Position numbers and translations under genes: made by a program. Under the pieces are notes generated by a model. The model was not told the DNA's origin and did not search any database. It was given only the letters and a program-made list of their open reading frames with translations. Of a stretch of 64,000 nucleotides of DNA, positions 58,201 to 64,000 are shown one piece after another. How positions within the stretch are numbered: the first letter of the stretch is position 1; every line of letters starts with the position of its first letter. The DNA comes from Hyphomonadaceae bacterium. GTDB taxonomy: Bacteria > Pseudomonadota > Alphaproteobacteria > Caulobacterales > Hyphomonadaceae. The stretch spans positions 1 through 64,000 of the forward strand of contig JANQQC010000065.1 of the NCBI GenBank assembly GCA_028285145.1. The letters are read 5' to 3'.

Positions 58201-58869
58201 CTAGTAGAGCTGACGGAGCCGATATTCGATGGCCTGTCCGCGAGCCTCAAAGGCCAGCTTCACCCACCGGCCGGCATCGTCGTACCATAGGTCAACGGTA
58301 ATATCCGACGTCAGACGGTAGTGGTCTGCAGGCACGCTTTGGCCCCCGATCATGACATTGTCGCGACCAATCTGTTCAACCTTAATATCCAGCAGCTCGC
58401 CGTCTTCTGTCGACAGCATCACATCACTGTACATCTGTTTGATATTCCAATGGCTGGACGGAATGATGTCGGCAGGAGCTTCGCCCGTATAGGCCGTCCC
58501 ATCGATTGTCAGTGTATCCCCTTCTCGATCCGCATCGACACTAGTCCTGTCGCCATCGTCATTGGTCTGGCCGGACAGGGAAACCAGTTTTCCGTCCTGC
58601 CATTTCTCTGTGCTGTCGAGCGAATAGCGAAACACCGTGATCGGACCGAGGCCGGCTTTCAGATCAACATCAGTCGTCACCTGCAGGGTGCCGTCCTCAG
58701 CCTTGTCAAAGCTGAGGATATGATCACCGAAAGGTTTTCCTTTTCGCAGCACCTCGAAGGAGATTTGATCGCCTGCGCTCGGGGTCCATGGGTCCGGCGC
58801 GGGGACATTATCGGCCAGTGCGGTCTGGGCAACAGCGGCTGCAAGTACGATCGATGCGAGATGCCTCAT
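58201..58869 (-). CDS. DUF6134 family exported protein
   Basis: A 222-residue protein with a signal peptide (about 1-20, HLASIVLAAAVAQTALA) and a beta-rich body (SFEVLRKGKPFGDHILSF, SSHWNIKQMYSDVMLSTEDG), typical of DUF6134. The function is unknown; the periplasmic location is inferred. ATG at 58869 overlaps the cupin stop (TGATG) with GGAG 10 bases upstream; a start 15 bases earlier lies inside the cupin gene. Its place between a ChrR-like cupin and a photolyase suggests an envelope role in light/oxidative stress. Confidence 0.82.
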   Translation of the reverse strand: MRHLASIVLAAAVAQTALADNVPAPDPWTPSAGDQISFEVLRKGKPFGDHILSFDKAEDGTLQVTTDVDLKAGLGPITVFRYSLDSTEKWQDGKLVSLSGQTNDDGDRTSVDADREGDTLTIDGTAYTGEAPADIIPSSHWNIKQMYSDVMLSTEDGELLDIKVEQIGRDNVMIGGQSVPADHYRLTSDITVDLWYDDAGRWVKLAFEARGQAIEYRLRQLY

Positions 58870-59417
58870 CAACTCAATCTCCAAAATGGTTTCCTGTCTT
58901 GTGCAACAAAGCAGACACAGGTTTCGTTCCCCACAGCCATGGGTTTGTGTTCTTCGCCGGGCACGCCGAAGGCAATTTCACCCACCTGATAGGTATGCTC
59001 GCCGTCAGATAGCGCACCTTGAAGCACCAGCGTCGCCTCTAGTGCGCTGTGGCGATGTTTCGGTGCGGATTTGCCGGCTTTCAGGCGCATAAACTTCGTG
59101 TGAGGCGTATGTCCACGCGCATACTCCACACCGGAGAACCCGGTTTTCCATGGAAGTCGTTCAAGATCCGCCTCCAGTATGGAGGTGCTGGTTTCCTTCG
59201 TCCGATAAGGCATTGCTCGCCGTTGGAAGTGCGTTGGGCGGGTGGCCTCGTCGACGTTTTCAAGCAGCACACCGCCAATCGCCGCCCAGATGTCGTTCCG
59301 GTCACGGCCTGCGGCATTCAGATTCAAATGCGCGTCGGCAAGGAGAGTCATTCCCTGCGAAAGAGATCCTGACGCATGATCGAGCATGAATGCGTCGTAT
59401 GTAGGGTCTTTAAACAC
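58869..59417 (-). CDS. ChrR-like cupin protein lacking anti-sigma zinc ligands
   Basis: A 182-residue protein resembling ChrR, the anti-sigma factor of Rhodobacter RpoE. The N-terminal helices (LDHASGSLSQGMTLLADAHL) follow the ChrR pattern, but the HxxxCxxC zinc site reads HLNLNAAG, so both cysteines are missing. The C-terminal cupin is intact, with metal ligands in PKHRHSALEATLVLQG and GEEHKP. It is therefore more likely a cupin sensor or enzyme than a working anti-sigma factor. The start is GTG. A strong RpoE-type promoter lies directly upstream, and no sigma gene is adjacent. Confidence 0.85.
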   Translation of the reverse strand: MFKDPTYDAFMLDHASGSLSQGMTLLADAHLNLNAAGRDRNDIWAAIGGVLLENVDEATRPTHFQRRAMPYRTKETSTSILEADLERLPWKTGFSGVEYARGHTPHTKFMRLKAGKSAPKHRHSALEATLVLQGALSDGEHTYQVGEIAFGVPGEEHKPMAVGNETCVCFVAQDRKPFWRLS

Positions 59418-59445
59418 GTTTTTCCGGCCTTGTTACTGTCAGTTT

Positions 59446-59475
59446 TTCTTACGTAAGCTCTGATAAATCGGATCA
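59446..59475 (-). promoter_or_regulatory. Candidate RpoE(ECF)-type promoter of the cupin-DUF6134-photolyase operon
   Basis: On the minus strand TGATCC (59475-59470) is followed by 18 bases and TAAGAA (59451-59446). Rhodobacter RpoE promoters are known to carry TGATCC and TAAGA elements. The predicted transcript would begin about 20-25 bases before the GTG at 59417, a sensible leader length. Confidence 0.65.
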
Positions 59476-59538
59476 CTTCGGGTGGTTGTGTTTCACAGCA
59501 GCGGTCCCTAGCTTTGGCCCGGTAAAAACAGGTGATCC

Positions 59539-60543
59539 ATGCAGATTCTCCCGTCCGTTGTGGACGCCATAGGCAACACGCCGCTTATTCGGTTGAACAA
59601 ACTCTCCGAACTGACGGGCTGTGAGATCCTCGGAAAGGCCGAATTCCTGAATCCGGGTCAATCCGTGAAGGATCGTGCGGCGCTGGGTATCATTCGCAGC
59701 GCAGAGGCTGACGGCAGCCTGAAACCGGGCGGAACAATTGTCGAAGGAACGGCTGGCAATACCGGGATCGGGCTCGCGCTTGTCGGCAACGCGCTCGGCT
59801 ACAAAACGGTAATCGTCTTTCCGCGGACCCAGTCTCAGGAGAAGAAGGATGCGATCAGGATACTGGGCGCGAAGCTGATTGAGGTGGATGCGGTCCCTTA
59901 CTCCAATCCCAATCACTATGCCCGCTATTCGGGCACCCTTGCCGAAGAGCTGGCGAGCAGTGAGCCAAATGGTGCGATCTGGGCAAACCAGTTCGACAAC
60001 ACCGCGAACCGGGATGCGCATGGCGCTTCGACCGGGCCGGAAATCTTCGCCCAGACGGATGGAAAGGTGGATGGCTTTATCTGTGCCGTCGGTTCCGGAG
60101 GGACATTGGCAGGCGTTGCCATGGCGCTCAGGGAGCGGAACAAGGACATCAAGATCGGCATCGCTGATCCCGGTGGAGCGGCGCTCTACGGCTACTATGC
60201 CGAAGGTGAACTGAAGGCGGAAGGAACCTCAATCACGGAGGGGATCGGTCAGTCGCGGATCACCGCCAATCTCGAAGGTCTTACCGTCGACTATGCCTAT
60301 CGTTGCAGTGACGACGAAGCGCTGCATATCCTTTACGATCTCGTGCTGGACGAAGGTCTCTGCTTGGGCGGATCAGCCGGCATCAATCTCGCCGGAGCAG
60401 TTCGAATGGCAAAAGAGATGGGCCCCGGTCATACGATTGTGACAATGCTCTGCGACTACGGAAACCGATATCAATCCAAGCTCTACAATCCCGATTTCTT
60501 GAGGAGCAAAGATTTACCGACACCCCCATGGATGGAGAACTAG
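59539..60543 (+). CDS. cysK: Cysteine synthase A (O-acetylserine sulfhydrylase)
   Basis: PLP enzyme making cysteine from O-acetylserine and sulfide. The 334 residues have the PLP lysine at about residue 44 in NPGQSVKDRAALGII, the substrate loop EGTAGNTGIGLALVG, the phosphate-binding GSGGTLAGVAMAL and the C-terminal GLCLGGSAGINLAGAV. Length is slightly above the usual 310-325. AGGTGATCC precedes the ATG. It leads a three-gene sulfur operon with sseA 2 bases downstream. Confidence 0.95.
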   Translation: MQILPSVVDAIGNTPLIRLNKLSELTGCEILGKAEFLNPGQSVKDRAALGIIRSAEADGSLKPGGTIVEGTAGNTGIGLALVGNALGYKTVIVFPRTQSQEKKDAIRILGAKLIEVDAVPYSNPNHYARYSGTLAEELASSEPNGAIWANQFDNTANRDAHGASTGPEIFAQTDGKVDGFICAVGSGGTLAGVAMALRERNKDIKIGIADPGGAALYGYYAEGELKAEGTSITEGIGQSRITANLEGLTVDYAYRCSDDEALHILYDLVLDEGLCLGGSAGINLAGAVRMAKEMGPGHTIVTMLCDYGNRYQSKLYNPDFLRSKDLPTPPWMEN

Positions 60544-60545
60544 GC

Positions 60546-61382
60546 ATGGAAACTGGAGATCCCCTGGTCTCGGCATCCTGGCTGCTTGAGAACATTAGTG
60601 CCCCTGATGCTCGTATCCTCGACGCGACATGGATCCCTTCTTTTGCGAACGCTGATCGGACGGGTCGCAGCTCATATGAGTCGGGACATATCCCCGGTGC
60701 CGTCTTTTTCGACATTGATGAGATTGCGGACAAAGAGTCGGACCTTCCGCACATGATGCCGAACTCCGTTGTCTTCGCCTCTCGGGCGCGTAAGCTTGGA
60801 ATTGGCGACGGCAATCGGATCGTCGTCTACGACTCCAATAATTTCTTCGCCTCTGCGCGCGCCTGGTGGATGCTGCGGGCGATGGGGCATTCCGATGTAA
60901 AGGTTCTGGACGGCGGCCTAACGGCTTGGACGGATGCTGGTGGTGAGCTTGAGGACCTGCCCCCGGTGTCGGCGGAGCGTCATTTCACACCTCGTGTGCG
61001 GGCTGACCTTCTCAAAACGGCTGATCAGGTGCTGGACGCCAATGGAATGCCTATTCTGGATGCGCGCCCTGCTGATCGTTTCTTCGGACGTGCGCCTGAA
61101 CCTCGCGCTGATCTCCGTTCAGGCCATATCCCCGGTAGCAGCAACGTGCCGTCAGACTCCCTGATTGGGCCGGACGGGAAGATGAAGTCTGCGAAAGAGC
61201 TGAAAGACTTGCTTCCTGGGGGTGAGGAACCCGTGATCTGCACGTGCGGCTCCGGTGTGTCGGCCGCTGTGATTGCGCTCGCGCTCGCGCGGATCGGTAA
61301 TTACAATGCGGCTGTCTATGACGGATCGTGGTCTGAGTGGGGCGCGAACGCAGAGCTGCCGATCGCGACTGAAACGGTGTGA
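60546..61382 (+). CDS. sseA: 3-mercaptopyruvate sulfurtransferase
   Basis: Rhodanese-fold enzyme moving sulfur from 3-mercaptopyruvate to thiols or cyanide. The 278 residues comprise two rhodanese domains. The first has DATWIPSFANADRTGRSSYE and GAVFFDIDEIADKESDLPHM; the second carries the catalytic Cys234 in CTCGSGVSAAVIALAL. The CGSGVxA loop is that of mercaptopyruvate rather than thiosulfate sulfurtransferases. ATG at 60546 follows the cysK stop and has GGAG 8 bases before it. Confidence 0.94.
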   Translation: METGDPLVSASWLLENISAPDARILDATWIPSFANADRTGRSSYESGHIPGAVFFDIDEIADKESDLPHMMPNSVVFASRARKLGIGDGNRIVVYDSNNFFASARAWWMLRAMGHSDVKVLDGGLTAWTDAGGELEDLPPVSAERHFTPRVRADLLKTADQVLDANGMPILDARPADRFFGRAPEPRADLRSGHIPGSSNVPSDSLIGPDGKMKSAKELKDLLPGGEEPVICTCGSGVSAAVIALALARIGNYNAAVYDGSWSEWGANAELPIATETV

Positions 61383-62533
61383 CCGACCGAAAGCTGCCCA
61401 CCTCCCTTATCCATCTGCCGGGCGCGCCTGATAGGCGGACGGTGAACCCTCCCATCGAACGGGCATCGACCCTCCTCTTCGAGACAGAGGAAACGCTTTA
61501 TGGGCCAAAGCCGACCTATGGACGGCTTGGCCTGCAGGTTCATCGTGAGCTTGAAGAGGCCCTTTGCCTTGTCGAGGGCGCTGATTTCGCCCAGCTGGCT
61601 CCCTCCGGGCTTACGGCTTGTGCAATGTCCATCGCGAGTATTGTCCGGTCGGGCGATCACATCCTGATATCGGACAGCCTATACGGGCCGACGCGCCGCT
61701 TCTGCGAGCGGCGTCTGGCAAGCATGGGCGTTACGTCCACTCGTTTCGCCCCTCGCGCAACGGACGCGCTGGAGGGGCTGGTCAAGGAGAACACCACGGC
61801 AATCTTCCTCGAAGTCCCAGGATCGCTGACCTTCGAGGTTTCCGATACGCCAGCGATTGTCCGTTTGGCGAAGGAGCGCGGGCTGAAGACCGTTCTCGAC
61901 AACACATGGGGAGCCGGTATCCACTACCGCCCGCTGGATTTCGGCGTCGATATCTCGGTGCAGGCGCTGACAAAGTATCCTGTCGGACACGCCGATGCGT
62001 TTGGCGGTGCCGTTCTGACCAGAGACAAGGCGCTTGCCGGTAGAATAGGTGCAACGGCCGAAGACTGGGGCCTCTCACTCGGACCGGAAGATGCCTACGC
62101 AGCGCTTCGCGGCATGCGAACGTTGCCGACACGGCTGCAGGCCCATGAGCGCGCAGGCCTCATCGTCTCTGAATGGCTTCAGACGCATGAAAAAGTGTAT
62201 CAGGTCCTGAACCCTGCCCTGCCGTCGCACCCCGACCACGCCATCTGGCAACGCGACTTCTCCGGATCGAATGGTTTGTTCGGCGTCATCCTCAAGCCTT
62301 GCAGCAAAACGTCCCTGGACAAGATGATTGGATCACTCTCGCTTTTCCGGCTGGGCTTTTCATGGGGTGGGTTCGAGAGCCTTCTGATCCCCTGCGGTGA
62401 GCAACTAAATCGAATGGACTCTGATTGGACAGCGCAGATGCCCGGACCGCTCCTGCGGCTTCATATCGGCCTTGAGGATACAGATGACCTGATTGCGGAA
62501 CTGGATCGCGCACTGGCGCATCTGACAGAGTAA
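61379..62533 (+). CDS. metC: Cystathionine beta-lyase
   Basis: PLP enzyme cleaving cystathionine to homocysteine, pyruvate and ammonia; it may also desulfhydrate cysteine. The 384 residues show the Cys/Met-metabolism signature with the PLP lysine at residue 199 in VQALTKYPVGHADAFGG, plus TYGRLGLQVHRELEEAL and SLSLFRLGFSWGGFESL. GTG start overlaps the sseA stop (GTGA). Placement after cysK and sseA groups sulfide assimilation with sulfur release. Confidence 0.92.
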   Translation: MTDRKLPTSLIHLPGAPDRRTVNPPIERASTLLFETEETLYGPKPTYGRLGLQVHRELEEALCLVEGADFAQLAPSGLTACAMSIASIVRSGDHILISDSLYGPTRRFCERRLASMGVTSTRFAPRATDALEGLVKENTTAIFLEVPGSLTFEVSDTPAIVRLAKERGLKTVLDNTWGAGIHYRPLDFGVDISVQALTKYPVGHADAFGGAVLTRDKALAGRIGATAEDWGLSLGPEDAYAALRGMRTLPTRLQAHERAGLIVSEWLQTHEKVYQVLNPALPSHPDHAIWQRDFSGSNGLFGVILKPCSKTSLDKMIGSLSLFRLGFSWGGFESLLIPCGEQLNRMDSDWTAQMPGPLLRLHIGLEDTDDLIAELDRALAHLTE

Positions 62534-62541
62534 GCGGCTGC

Positions 62542-62618
62542 TGGCGACCCCTGCAGGACTTGAACCTGCAACCGTCGGATTAGAAGTCCGGTGCTCTATC
62601 CAGTTGAGCTAAGGGGCC
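62542..62618 (-). tRNA. tRNA-Arg (anticodon UCU)
   Basis: A 77-base gene on the minus strand with encoded CCA. The acceptor is GGCCCCT/AGGGGTC with one G-T pair. The anticodon loop is CTTCTAA (TCT) and the T-loop TTCAAGT. It decodes AGA/AGG. Confidence 0.95.
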
Positions 62619-62645
62619 CCATGTCACGCCGCCTTCGTGGCGTAA

Positions 62646-62951
62646 TCAGTGCGTCCAGGGCTGCTTCCGATCCGCGGCGAAGTTCTCACTGTACGACTTC
62701 ACCAAGCGCTTGGTTTCTCGCGCCTCTTCGACCGTGAAGGTCAGTCCCTCGCGCTTGGCGTAGGCGATAGCGGCATCGCGCGTATCGAATGCCATGCGGA
62801 CCTGCGAGTTTGTATCGGAAATACTGGTCCAGCCCATGAGAGGGTCAGACGTTCTGCGCCCTTGATCGAGGAGTTCCAGAACCCAGTCACCCGTTTTCGC
62901 GCGCCCCGCCTGCATGGCGCTTTTTCGAGGGCGGTAGATGCGTGCGTCCAT
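62646..62951 (-). CDS. NADH dehydrogenase accessory subunit (NDUFS4/AQDQ-like, ETC complex I subunit)
   Basis: A 101-residue protein of the alphaproteobacterial complex I accessory family. Signatures are RIYRPRKSAMQAGRAKTGDW, LMGWTSISDTNSQVRMAFDT and AIAYAKREGLTFTV. It is homologous to the mitochondrial 18 kDa subunit NDUFS4, found in alphaproteobacteria. It lies between tRNA-Arg and tRNA-Pro on the same strand. ATG at 62951 is chosen because an upstream extension would run through the tRNA-Pro gene. Confidence 0.93.
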   Translation of the reverse strand: MDARIYRPRKSAMQAGRAKTGDWVLELLDQGRRTSDPLMGWTSISDTNSQVRMAFDTRDAAIAYAKREGLTFTVEEARETKRLVKSYSENFAADRKQPWTH

Positions 62952-62967
62952 GGTCGCCTCGTGAAAA

Positions 62968-63044
<77 letters not shown>

Positions 63045-63123
63045 GACTCCCGTACTAATGGCGAACGCAGCCATGACAACCCCTTTTTCAGCTTGTCTGC
63101 AGCGACAATTCGTTCTGCGACGC

Positions 63124-63552
63124 CTACTTCGGCTTTCGCCGGATCAGTCGGAACACGGCATCGGCCCGTCCGCAGGGGCGTCGGCCGTCTCGAACCATGT
63201 CGGCGCTGACATGCACGACATCGTCGAGGGCAGCTGAAACCCTCGGTCTGGCCTCAAGCCACGAGCCTTCAGGAACGATATCCAGAAAGCTCATTGTCAG
63301 TTTCAGCGTGACCGACACTGATCGCGCTTCGTGCCAGACGGCCCATGCAAGCGCGCCATCGGCAAAAGCCGAGGCCATCCCTCCATGGAGGAAACCCATG
63401 CTGTTACAATGCCGATCAAGGACGATCAGGCCAGATCGCAAATCATCTTTGCCCGTCGCGCGATAGACTGGGCCATTGTGACGTGTGAACGGCCCTCGAG
63501 ATGACGATAGCTCAAATCCGGCTGGCGGCGCAGCCTCTGCGCTATTCGTCAT
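63124..63552 (-). CDS. PaaI-family hotdog-fold thioesterase
   Basis: A 142-residue hotdog-fold protein with the family motif NSMGFLHGGMASAFADGALAW, where the HGG-type loop binds acyl-CoA thioesters, and LKLTMSFLDIVPEGSWLEA. The substrate is unknown. ATG at 63552 overlaps the DUF192 gene by 11 bases, implying coupling; a longer in-frame start inside that gene is less likely. Confidence 0.9.
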   Translation of the reverse strand: MTNSAEAAPPAGFELSSSRGPFTRHNGPVYRATGKDDLRSGLIVLDRHCNSMGFLHGGMASAFADGALAWAVWHEARSVSVTLKLTMSFLDIVPEGSWLEARPRVSAALDDVVHVSADMVRDGRRPCGRADAVFRLIRRKPK

Positions 63553-63988
63553 TCGAAGCCGCAAATATCCGGTGATCGACCGTAGCACCCGGCTCAATGC
63601 CGAGTTCTGCCGACCGCCCGCCATTCAGCTCCAATACGCCTTTGACGGGCACCCCCGGATTGATCCGTCGTTCAGACCCCGGAACGGCGTTTCGGGCAAT
63701 CGCAACAACGACCCCATCGGTGCCGATGAAAAGCATATCGAGGGGCAGCGTCACATTGCGCATCCACATATTGGCTTCGCGCGGCGTGCCGAAGTCGAAC
63801 AGCATCCCTGCGTCGGCCTCCAGTGTTTCGCGAAACATCAGGCCCGTTGTGATTTCATCGGGTTCATCTGCGAGCTCAACAGTAAACTCATGCGTTACAT
63901 CGCCAGACTGAACGATCACGATTTCCGTTTCCTGGGCGAAAGCTTGCCCAGCCACCAATACCAAAAGGCTCAAAAGTGCGGTTTTCAT
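63542..63988 (-). CDS. DUF192 family exported protein
   Basis: A 148-residue protein with a signal peptide (about 1-18, LLSLLVLVAGQAFAQE) and the DUF192 core (TTGLMFRETLEADAGMLFDF, MWMRNVTLPLDMLFIG, GVLELNGGRSAELGI). The function is not known. It is translationally coupled to the downstream thioesterase. The upstream region is cut by the window end. Confidence 0.92.
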   Translation of the reverse strand: MKTALLSLLVLVAGQAFAQETEIVIVQSGDVTHEFTVELADEPDEITTGLMFRETLEADAGMLFDFGTPREANMWMRNVTLPLDMLFIGTDGVVVAIARNAVPGSERRINPGVPVKGVLELNGGRSAELGIEPGATVDHRIFAASNDE

Positions 63989-64000
63989 AACCGTCGTCTA

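Noticed and set aside
59531-59554. A TGATCC on the plus strand at the cysK start considered as another ECF promoter
   Set aside because: It lies in the ribosome-binding region of cysK and has no -10 at the right distance.

Overview
The window is a gene-dense stretch of an alphaproteobacterial chromosome, most like the Hyphomonadaceae/Maricaulales type. This rests on gene order and protein families, not on a search. Diagnostic blocks are eno-ftsB-pdhABC-lpd, lipA-coq10-cinA-ispDF, dusB-ntrBC-ntrYX-trkA-trkH-hfq-hflX-mazG, rlpA-dacC-tmk-holB-tatD, and recG/sdhE-mfd. A lipoyl domain on the pyruvate dehydrogenase E1-beta subunit and a fused IspDF also fit. I see no prophage, insertion sequence or CRISPR array.

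Layout: 0.3-7.8 kb holds L32, enolase, FtsB and the complete pyruvate dehydrogenase complex, with a MAPEG membrane protein gene inserted between pdhA and pdhB. 7.9-8.9 kb is a MarR-GNAT fusion regulator with a palindromic operator. 8.9-12.0 kb (minus strand) is a three-gene cluster of an ATP-grasp glutamate-ligase-like enzyme, an inactive transglutaminase fused to membrane helices, and an exported retropepsin-like protease. 12-17 kb holds an acyl-CoA/ACP synthetase, lipoate, ubiquinone-chaperone, CinA and isoprenoid genes. 17-28.5 kb is the nitrogen/redox two-component block (NtrBC, NtrYX), K+ uptake, Hfq and HflX. 28.5-35 kb (minus strand) carries housekeeping genes for nucleotide clean-up, DNA replication and cell wall. 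35-41 kb is accessory: tRNA-Ser, a periplasmic beta-propeller protein with a divergent LysR regulator, DUF4332 with a tiny membrane protein, and an AMACR-like CoA enzyme. 41-50 kb has mfd, sdhE, recG, DUF502, a phosphotransferase/DUF6285 pair and an unknown membrane-anchored protein. 50-52 kb is HldE with a small coupled protein.

The most interesting part is 51.8-59.5 kb. Two operons point at each other and share a stop-codon palindrome. The plus-strand operon is photolyase, FAD oxidoreductase, DUF1365 and a Cfa-type methyltransferase. The minus-strand operon is a ChrR-like cupin, DUF6134 and an iron-sulfur (6-4)-type photolyase. Both are preceded by TGATCC followed exactly 18 bases later by a -10-like hexamer (TAAGAA or TATCTA). 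This matches the promoter form of the RpoE-ChrR singlet-oxygen response of Rhodobacter. No sigma factor gene is present, and the ChrR-like protein has lost its zinc-binding cysteines, so this looks like a photo-oxidative stress island controlled from elsewhere.

59.5-64 kb holds a sulfur amino acid operon (cysK-sseA-metC), tRNA-Arg, a complex I accessory subunit, tRNA-Pro, a PaaI-type thioesterase and a DUF192 protein. A recurring trait is that five of the seven convergent protein-gene pairs overlap by exactly 4 bases through a palindromic stop (CTAG or TTAA).
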